Positions 6,741-11,334 of a stretch of 11,334 bases of DNA are shown piece after piece. The position numbers were made by a program, and so were the translations under genes. Source of the stretch: Christensenella sp. UBA7868 (lineage in GTDB: Bacteria; Bacillota; Clostridia; Christensenellales; UBA1242); the NCBI GenBank assembly GCA_002501285.1, contig DLSG01000055.1, positions 1,249 to 12,582 on the forward strand. The letters run 5' to 3'. Below the pieces are notes generated by a model. It was not told the origin of the DNA and searched no databases. It saw nothing but the letters and a program-made list of their open reading frames with translations. Within the stretch, counting starts at the first letter, position 1, and the number at the start of each line of letters is the position of its first letter.

Positions 6741-6866
6741 TATGTGATGTAGTTTTACTCACCAAGTTTGTAAACTAATTTGCTAACGCAAATTCGTTTT
6801 AATAGCGGCTTCACATAATGAAAACATAAGTTGCTGGCAAGTTTCTTTGTTGTTTGCCGACAACTT
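6741..6866. other. Non-coding stem cluster between rplQ and der (candidate structured RNA)
   Basis: After the rplQ terminator no frame is usefully open, but three helices stand out. P1 pairs TATGTGA (6741-6747) with TCACATA (6811-6817). Inside it, P2 pairs AAAC+AATTTGC (6772-6783, one mismatch at 6776/6795) with GCAAATT+GTTT (6788-6799) around a TAAC loop. Just outside, P3 pairs AAGTTG..GGCAA (6828-6840) with TTGCC..CAACTT (6854-6866), with one mismatch and one T-G in the middle and a 13-base loop. The segment looks richer in G and C than the AT-rich stretch after it. Strand is unknown because helices read on both. No match to a known RNA family was recognised. It could be a small RNA, a read-through 3' UTR element or a der leader from a distal promoter. 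Confidence 0.4.
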
Positions 6867-6962
6867 TTATTACATAAATTATTAAATTTGATATAAATTA
6901 AATTACAAATATTGAAAATTTTGTAAAAGTAACCTTTTAAAATTAGTAGATATTAAAATTAT
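6867..6962. other. AT-rich spacer with no recognised feature
   Basis: This remainder of the rplQ-der gap is almost entirely A and T. There is no open frame of useful length, no convincing hairpin and no second promoter with proper spacing. It ends at the -35 box of the der promoter. Confidence 0.5.
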
Positions 6963-6991
6963 TTGATATTTACTATTTTTTATGTTATAAT
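6963..6991 (+). promoter_or_regulatory. Sigma-A-type promoter with extended -10 for der operon
   Basis: TTGATA (6963-6968), a 17-bp spacer and TATAAT (6986-6991) with TG at 6983-6984 form a near-consensus promoter. The predicted start, about seven bases downstream (near 6998), falls on the first base of the AGGAGA ribosome binding site (6998-7003), leaving only about ten untranslated bases before the der ATG at 7008. It would drive der-plsY-lgt and the two following genes. Confidence 0.82.
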
Positions 6992-7007
6992 TTATTTAGG
7001 AGAAATT

Positions 7008-8336
7008 ATGGAAAAACCTATTGTTGCAATTGTTGGAAGACCAAATGTCGGTAAAAGTACATTCTTTAACAAAGTTGCGGGAAAAAGAATAAGTATAATT
7101 AAAGATGAACCAGGTGTCACTCGTGACCGTATTTATGCTGACTGCGTTTGGCTTGATAATAGTTTTACAATGATTGATACTGGTGGAATAGACTTAAAAA
7201 ATAACAGCGAAGTTCAAAAAAATATTATGATGCAAAGTGAAATTGCTATTAATATTGCAGATGTTATTTTATTTTTCGTGGACGGAAGAGAAGGTCTTAC
7301 GAATCAAGATCATGAAGTTGCTGACTATTTAAGAAAAACTAAAAAACCAGTTATTTTGGTTGTAAACAAACTTGACAATAATGAGGTTGAAAAAAGTTAC
7401 GAATTTTATGAACTAAATCTTGGTGACCCTTTTGTTATTTCAAGTGAACAAAGTAAAGGTCTTGGAGATTTACTTGACGAAGTTGTTAAAAACTTTAAAA
7501 ATATTTCTAAAACAAGCGCTGAAGATGAAAATAAAATAAAAATTGCGATTGTTGGAAAGCCAAATGCTGGAAAAAGTAGTTTAACAAATAAACTTTTAGG
7601 TGAAGAAAGGGTTGTTGTAAGTTCGGTTGCGGGAACAACAAGAGATGCGATTGATACTCCGTTTAGATATAATGATAAAGATTATATTTTAATAGATACT
7701 GCAGGAATCAGAAGAAAGCGTGGAATTGAACTAGATTCTGTTGAAGAATATAGTGTTATTAGAAGTTTGGAAGCAATAAAAAGAGCTGATATTTGCATTT
7801 TGGTTATTGATAGTAGTGAACCTTTAAGTGAACAAGATGTTAGAATAGCAGGTTTTATTCATGAAGAAAAAAAACCAAGTTTGATTGTTATGAATAAATG
7901 GGATTTAATTGAAAAAGATGATAAAACCATGAATGAATTTAACAAGCAATTAGAAACCGATTTAAGTTTTATGAGTTACTTTGAATCATTGTATATTTCG
8001 GCAAAAACAGGACAAAGAGTTACAAACATTATGCCAAAAATTAATGAAATTTTAGAGCATAATAATCATAGAATAACAACAAGTGTATTAAATGAAATTA
8101 TTGGTGATGCTGTTAGAATGACAGAACCTCCAATTTATAATGGTAAAAAATTAAAAATTTATTACGCTTCTCAAACTGGTGTGAACCCACCAACATTCAC
8201 TTTTAAAGTAAATGACAAAAAACATTTGCATTATTCTTATGCAAGATATTTAGAAAATACTATAAGAAGAAATGTCGATTATAAGGGAACACCAATTGAA
8301 TTAATTTTCAAAAATAAAGTTGAAGAGGATTTATGA
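7008..8336 (+). CDS. der: Ribosome-assembly GTPase Der (EngA)
   Basis: Der has two tandem GTPase domains and a C-terminal KH-like domain, and acts in late assembly of the 50S subunit. In this 442-residue product, domain 1 has GRPNVGKST (10-18), DTGG (57-60) and NKLD (120-123). Domain 2 has GKPNAGKSS (183-191), DTAG (230-233) and NKWD (296-299). The KH-like part covers about 355-442, including the GKKLKIYYASQTGVNPPTF strand. The ATG at 7008 is chosen because AGGAGA (6998-7003) precedes it and homology begins MEKPIVAIVGRPNVGKS. An upstream in-frame TTG at 6963 lies inside the promoter. It is first in its operon, and its stop overlaps plsY by four bases (ATGA). der followed by plsY is common in Firmicutes; gpsA, often next, is absent here. 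Confidence 0.98.
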   Translation: MEKPIVAIVGRPNVGKSTFFNKVAGKRISIIKDEPGVTRDRIYADCVWLDNSFTMIDTGGIDLKNNSEVQKNIMMQSEIAINIADVILFFVDGREGLTNQDHEVADYLRKTKKPVILVVNKLDNNEVEKSYEFYELNLGDPFVISSEQSKGLGDLLDEVVKNFKNISKTSAEDENKIKIAIVGKPNAGKSSLTNKLLGEERVVVSSVAGTTRDAIDTPFRYNDKDYILIDTAGIRRKRGIELDSVEEYSVIRSLEAIKRADICILVIDSSEPLSEQDVRIAGFIHEEKKPSLIVMNKWDLIEKDDKTMNEFNKQLETDLSFMSYFESLYISAKTGQRVTNIMPKINEILEHNNHRITTSVLNEIIGDAVRMTEPPIYNGKKLKIYYASQTGVNPPTFTFKVNDKKHLHYSYARYLENTIRRNVDYKGTPIELIFKNKVEEDL

Positions 8337-8965
8337 TAGAAAAAATTTTAATATTTAGTGCGTTCATAATCTGCGGATATTTGATAGGAAATATCAGTTT
8401 TGCAAGAATTTTAAGCAAACAAATGCATAATGATATTACAAAACTTGGTTCGGGCAACCCTGGAACTATGAACATGGCACGAAATTTTGGCTTTGGAATA
8501 GGGCTTTTAAATTTAATTTTAGATGTGGTTAAGGCGGTTATTCCGTGCTTATGTGCTTATTTTGTGGCAAAAACATATTTTGCAAATTTAACCAATATTT
8601 TAGTTTACACTACGGGGCTTTCAATTGTAATTGGAAATATGTATCCTGTTTTTTACAAATTTAAAGGCGGGAAGGGAATTGCTGTGGCTCTTGGGATATT
8701 TGCGGTAATTTATCCATTATGGTTCGCAGGTTCAATAGTTGCAGGGTTTTTATTCCTAATAATTACAAAAATTGGGAGTTTAACATCTCTTCTTGTAATG
8801 CTTGGTTTAAGCATTGTAGGAATTGTTTATAACACTCATTTTGTTGAAATCATATTAATATGTGTGCTTTATGCTTTATTATTATTTGCTCACAGAAAAA
8901 ATTTGGTAAGACTTTTTACGGGGCAAGAGAGCAAAGTAGAATTGTTTAAAAAGAAGGAAAAATAA
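8333..8965 (+). CDS. plsY: Acyl-phosphate:glycerol-3-phosphate acyltransferase PlsY
   Basis: PlsY moves the acyl group from acyl-phosphate to glycerol-3-phosphate, the first step of phospholipid synthesis in most Gram-positive bacteria, at the cytoplasmic membrane. The 210-residue protein has about five to seven hydrophobic segments. It carries the three family motifs: GYLIGNISFARILSK near the N-terminus, with GSGNPGTMNMAR after it; GNMYPVFYKFKGGKGIAV (101-118); and HRKNLVRLFTGQESK near the end. In the second motif the family usually has GHxxP, with His; here that residue is Asn102. GSGNPGTMN also varies from the usual GSGNxGATN. The start overlaps der (ATGA) with GAGGA at 8325-8329 upstream. 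The stop overlaps lgt by one base (TAATG). Confidence 0.95.
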   Translation: MIEKILIFSAFIICGYLIGNISFARILSKQMHNDITKLGSGNPGTMNMARNFGFGIGLLNLILDVVKAVIPCLCAYFVAKTYFANLTNILVYTTGLSIVIGNMYPVFYKFKGGKGIAVALGIFAVIYPLWFAGSIVAGFLFLIITKIGSLTSLLVMLGLSIVGIVYNTHFVEIILICVLYALLLFAHRKNLVRLFTGQESKVELFKKKEK

Positions 8966-9744
8966 TGAATTATTTAAGTGTAGGTTTTGACCTTTTTGGT
9001 GTTCATTTTAGCCTTTATGGCTTAATGATGGCAATTGGTTTTATTGTGGCCTATTTAATTTGTGATAGTTTGTTTAGAAAATCGGGAGAATTTAAAAAAG
9101 ATATTACATTAGATTTGTTATTAATAGTTTTTCCATTTTCTATATTAGGCGCTAGAATATATTATTGTATTTTTTCAAATGTCCATTTTACATTTCTTGA
9201 ATTTTTGCAAGTTTGGAATGGCGGACTTGCTATTTATGGCGGAATAATTGGTGGCTTTTTAGGAATTTTAATTTATGCATTAATTAAAAAAATAAATGTA
9301 TTAAAATTGACAGACTGTATTGCCGTAGGGCTAATTCTTGCTCAGGGCATAGGAAGAATTGGGTGCTACTTTGGTGGTTGCTGTTATGGAATTGAAGTAA
9401 CAAATCCATCTTTGTGTTGGTTTCCATTATCAGTTTTAATTGATGGACACTGGCATTACTCAACATTCTTTTATGAAGCAATTTGGAACATTTTAGGGTT
9501 TATTTTATTGTTTTTTGTCTATAATAAAACAAAACAAACAGGCTTGACAACTGGGGCATATCTTGCTTATTATGGATTTGGAAGATGTATTATAGAAACT
9601 TTTAGAGGAGATAGTTTATTTATTGGTTCTCTTAAAGTTTCGCAATTTTTAAGCATTATTCTTATGCTTGTTGGAATCGGGCTTATTGTTTATAGTTTTA
9701 TAATGAAAAAAAAGGCAAAAAATGAACAAAAACCGATTTCTTAA
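8965..9744 (+). CDS. lgt: Prolipoprotein diacylglyceryl transferase (Lgt family, Cys-variant signature)
   Basis: Lgt transfers diacylglycerol from phosphatidylglycerol to the lipobox cysteine of prolipoproteins in the cytoplasmic membrane. The 259 residues show about seven membrane helices. Family marks are Y18 in SLYGLMMAIGF, VWNGGLAIYGGIIGG with Y91 at the E. coli H103 position (Tyr is usual in Firmicutes), GRIG with R131, and GFGRCIIETFRGD with R207 and E211 spaced like E. coli R239/E243. The signature normally GRxGNFxNxExxG reads GRIGCYFGGCCYG (130-142): the Asn equivalent to E. coli N146 is Cys134, and E151 is Cys139. Similar Cys-rich signatures are, from memory, found in other Clostridia Lgt-family proteins. 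AAGGA (8954-8958) precedes the start. The C-terminal tail (KKKAKNEQKPIS) is cytosolic and its coding end overlaps the next gene by 23 bases. Family call firm; activity on lipoproteins is inferred. Confidence 0.9.
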   Translation: MNYLSVGFDLFGVHFSLYGLMMAIGFIVAYLICDSLFRKSGEFKKDITLDLLLIVFPFSILGARIYYCIFSNVHFTFLEFLQVWNGGLAIYGGIIGGFLGILIYALIKKINVLKLTDCIAVGLILAQGIGRIGCYFGGCCYGIEVTNPSLCWFPLSVLIDGHWHYSTFFYEAIWNILGFILLFFVYNKTKQTGLTTGAYLAYYGFGRCIIETFRGDSLFIGSLKVSQFLSIILMLVGIGLIVYSFIMKKKAKNEQKPIS

Positions 9745-10213
9745 TATTTTATTTTTTAGTTTAAACGGTGCTTTTGCAATTTTTTTGGTTTTAAATTTTA
9801 TTTTTAATTTTTTAAAACTGGAATATTTGCTGGCACTTTTTTTCATTTTAAATTCTATTTATTTATTTTTTAAATTTATTCTTTATTATAGCGATAGTGG
9901 GTTATTTTTTGGAAGTTTTAATTTTTTAAATGGAATATTTGTAATTATAACTACACATTTTAATTTAGGCTTATTAAAACTTTTTAGTTTTATATTTTTA
10001 AGTTTTGTTTGTTCATGTTTCTTTATTTTCTGCTTTTTTAAAAGTAGTTATTTCTTTTATGCTTTTTTTAGTGGTTTTTTGATATTTTTCCCTATAATTT
10101 TTTATAGTTTTAATGTAATAGACTTAAAAAACTTCTTTATTTTTATTTCAAGTTGTGTTATAATTAATTTGTTTTTATATTTTATATTAATTAAAAGTGT
10201 AAAAAGGAATTGA
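9722..10213 (+). CDS. Unrecognised Phe-rich multi-helix membrane protein
   Basis: I do not recognise the family. The 163-residue product has about six hydrophobic segments (roughly 7-29, 34-54, 59-79, 82-106, 109-131, 136-158), short connecting loops and a basic ending (KSVKRN). Phe makes up 42 of 163 residues (about 26%), Trp is absent, and charged residues are rare. It is judged a real gene because 163 codons stay open in DNA so rich in A and T that chance stops should be frequent. It also starts inside lgt (23-base overlap, weak AAAAGG upstream) and stops one base before the next gene. Its base composition is even lower in GC than its neighbours, and T runs dominate the coding strand. Position between lgt and a DivIVA-like gene hints at an envelope role, which is only inference. 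Confidence 0.75.
   Translation: MNKNRFLNILFFSLNGAFAIFLVLNFIFNFLKLEYLLALFFILNSIYLFFKFILYYSDSGLFFGSFNFLNGIFVIITTHFNLGLLKLFSFIFLSFVCSCFFIFCFFKSSYFFYAFFSGFLIFFPIIFYSFNVIDLKNFFIFISSCVIINLFLYFILIKSVKRN
10156..10164 (+). promoter_or_regulatory. Possible extended -10 element ahead of the DivIVA-like gene
   Basis: TGTTATAAT matches the extended -10 of the infA and der promoters, but only a weak -35 (TTTATT, 10136-10141) is seen at 17 bp. It lies within the end of the 9722 gene and would give a leader of about 44 bases. In AT-rich DNA this may be chance. Confidence 0.3.
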
Positions 10214-10214
10214 T

Positions 10215-11054
10215 ATGGGTAAATTTAGTGTTGAGAAAAAAGGTTATAATATCAGCGAGGTTGATGATTATATTTTAAACAAAGAATTAGAAACTGATAG
10301 AAATTTAAAAGAAAAGCAAGATAGAATTGACGAGTTAAGACAAGAAAATTTTAAATTATCAAAACAACTTGAAGAATATAAACTAAAAGAAAAAAATATT
10401 TCTCAAGCACTGATTGACGCTAACGCAAGGGCAAAAGAGATTGAAAAAGTTTCTAAACAAAAATATAGTTATGAACTTAAAAATTTAGACGATTTTTATG
10501 CAAAGTGGGAAAATTTTTTTAATGAACTTGTGGTTAAATATCCTAAAATGCAAAATTTTGACACAAATAAAGTTCTTGAAAATTTGAAAAACGATATTAA
10601 TAGTTTGATTAAGAATGAGTTTCATATTGAAAAAATAAATAATAAAAAAAGCAATTCTTTTGAATCGCTTTTAGATAAATTGAAATCTCACCGTACAAAA
10701 ACCACTGAAAAAGTTGTTTTAAAAATAAATAAAACTCCAAATAAAGAAATTATAAATGAAAGTGAAAATGAGATTGAGTATATGAATGAAAGTAATAAAG
10801 TTAATAATATAAAACCAATCACAAATTTAACATTGTCTGAATCTGAACATGATGAATATGATTCGCTTTTAGATAAATTTTTACATTCAAGTAATAATGT
10901 TTCAAAAGGTTATGAAGATAGTATTTTAAACAAAGGGAAGAAGGCTAAAAAAGAAAATTATCCTACGCCAAATGAAAGTGGTTTCGATTTAGAAGAGGCT
11001 TTAAATCCAACCGAAGATTTGTTAAAGATTATGAAAGGTTTTAAGTTAGATTAA
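10215..11054 (+). CDS. DivIVA-domain coiled-coil protein
   Basis: The N-terminus FSVEKKGYNISEVDDYI (residues 4-20) matches the DivIVA/GpsB membrane-binding and dimerisation motif FxxxxxGYxxxEVDxYI. It is followed by a strongly charged coiled coil (about 22-82) with heptad-like spacing. A conserved-looking middle part contains FYAKWENFFNELVVKYP (about 94-110). The C-terminal half (about 140-279) is low-complexity, rich in Asn, Lys, Glu and Ser, and probably disordered. It holds SLLDK twice (151-155 and 217-221). DivIVA-type proteins gather at curved membrane or the division site and recruit other factors; that role here is inferred from the N-terminus only. AAGGA (10204-10208) lies six bases before the ATG, and only one base separates it from the preceding membrane-protein gene. 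It is the last gene of the operon, with its stop inside the terminator stem. Confidence 0.8.
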   Translation: MGKFSVEKKGYNISEVDDYILNKELETDRNLKEKQDRIDELRQENFKLSKQLEEYKLKEKNISQALIDANARAKEIEKVSKQKYSYELKNLDDFYAKWENFFNELVVKYPKMQNFDTNKVLENLKNDINSLIKNEFHIEKINNKKSNSFESLLDKLKSHRTKTTEKVVLKINKTPNKEIINESENEIEYMNESNKVNNIKPITNLTLSESEHDEYDSLLDKFLHSSNNVSKGYEDSILNKGKKAKKENYPTPNESGFDLEEALNPTEDLLKIMKGFKLD

Positions 11055-11078
11055 AAAAGTGGCAATAGCCACTTTTTT
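11053..11078. terminator. Bidirectional terminator between convergent genes
   Basis: AAAAAAGTGGC (11053-11063) and GCCACTTTTTT (11068-11078) are perfect complements around an AATA loop. The left arm begins in the stop codon of the DivIVA-like gene. Because A6 lies on one side and T6 on the other, it is suited to stop transcription in both directions, including that of the - strand gene ending at 11189. Confidence 0.92.
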
Positions 11079-11171
11079 GTTTGGATAAAATTAAAACATT
11101 GAAAAGTAATCTTATCTATAATTTTTTTAATCTAAATTTGCAACATCTGTTATCTCTATTTGATATAAATC

Positions 11172-11191
11172 AATTAAATTAAATTAAATTA
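11172..11191. repeat. Short AATTA tandem repeat (four copies)
   Basis: Four exact copies of AATTA run into the stop codon of the - strand gene. The rest of the convergent spacer (11079-11171) is AT-rich with no feature that can be supported. Such a repeat is easily produced by slippage in DNA of this composition. Confidence 0.6.
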
Positions 11192-11334
11192 AAAACTAAA
11201 AATTTTTAAAGCATGAATTAGTTTATCAATATCTCGTTTTGTGTTAAAGTAACTTAAACTAACACGTACCATTCCACTATCTAATGTTTTAAAGTGTTTG
11301 TGGACGAGTGGGGCACAGTGAAGCCCAGTTCTTA
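11189..11334 (-). CDS. Cysteine desulfurase / class V aminotransferase, C-terminal fragment (5' part outside window)
   Basis: Read on the - strand, 47 codons precede TAA at 11191-11189. The product begins RTGLHCAPLVHK and continues TLDSGMVRVSLSYFNTKRDIDKLIHAL. This is the end of a PLP-dependent class V aminotransferase of the cysteine desulfurase group. The Cys in HCAP (codon 11317-11315) is at the catalytic position that takes sulfur from cysteine, and the GxVRxSLxYFNTxxDID block is the usual small-domain ending. The pattern most resembles the Firmicutes subgroup related to Enterococcus EF2568 (TIGR01977, from memory) rather than IscS or NifS, so the cellular role is uncertain. The codon before R ends in TA, fitting Val. 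It converges on the DivIVA operon and can share its bidirectional terminator. Confidence 0.88.
   Translation of the reverse strand, partial: RTGLHCAPLVHKHFKTLDSGMVRVSLSYFNTKRDIDKLIHALKIFSF

Noticed and set aside
6886..6898. ATTTGATATAAAT repeated at 11158-11170
   Set aside because: Thirteen matching bases in spacers made almost only of A and T are expected by chance; no shared structure around them.
6963..7007. In-frame TTG start for der 15 codons upstream
   Set aside because: These codons are the promoter itself (-35 to ribosome binding site), and the extra residues have no counterpart in Der.
1..11334. CRISPR arrays, insertion sequences, tRNA or rRNA genes, phage attachment sites
   Set aside because: None was seen: no regular repeat-spacer pattern, transposase, inverted-repeat ends or cloverleaf. 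The content is core genome.

Overview
The window is AT-rich bacterial chromosome (by eye roughly 30% GC) with strong AAGGAG-type ribosome binding sites, AGA as the main arginine codon and TGA used as a stop (ends of adk, der and the 9722 gene). This excludes the mycoplasma code. Gene order, the C-C-C-H zinc form of L36, the four-Cys form of S4, a KOW/L14e-like gene between map and infA, and an enlarged L17 all suggest a low-GC Firmicute, most likely an uncultured gut-type Clostridia lineage. That placement is inference; no marker here fixes the genus.

Bases 1-6732 are the 3' half of the large ribosomal protein (spc/alpha) cluster, all on the + strand: end of rplO, secY, adk, map, a KOW RNA-binding protein, infA, rpmJ, rpsM, rpsK, rpsD, rpoA, rplQ. 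The first genes are packed with 1-4 nt overlaps (TAATG, ATGA). A near-consensus extended -10 promoter overlaps the end of the KOW gene and would give infA-rplQ its own transcription start. A 15-position hairpin plus a T7 run terminates after rplQ. A perfect 8-bp hairpin, possibly part of a pseudoknot, lies ahead of rpsM, where S4 autoregulation acts in E. coli.

The gap of 328 bases between rplQ and der holds that terminator, then a compact set of nested stems (6741-6866) with no coding potential, an AT-rich stretch, and a near-consensus promoter whose predicted start lies almost on the der ribosome binding site.

Bases 7008-11078 form a second + strand operon: der (ribosome-assembly GTPase), plsY (acyl-phosphate glycerol-3-phosphate acyltransferase), lgt-family protein (prolipoprotein diacylglyceryl transferase), an unrecognised, extremely Phe-rich six-helix membrane protein, and a DivIVA-type coiled-coil protein. 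Every junction overlaps or nearly touches, so translation is probably coupled. Apart from der, the genes concern the membrane or cell pole: phosphatidic acid synthesis, lipoprotein lipidation, an unknown membrane protein and a possible polar/division scaffold. An 11-bp hairpin with A6/T6 arms ends the operon and can also serve the converging gene.

The right edge carries the C-terminal 47 codons of a class V aminotransferase/cysteine desulfurase on the - strand, including its catalytic-Cys motif RTGLHCAP.

Most of the window is ordinary core genome. The parts worth a second look are the stem cluster at 6741-6866, the Cys-substituted Lgt signature, the 26% Phe membrane protein coupled to the DivIVA-like gene, the duplicated SLLDK motif in the latter, and the almost leaderless promoters.
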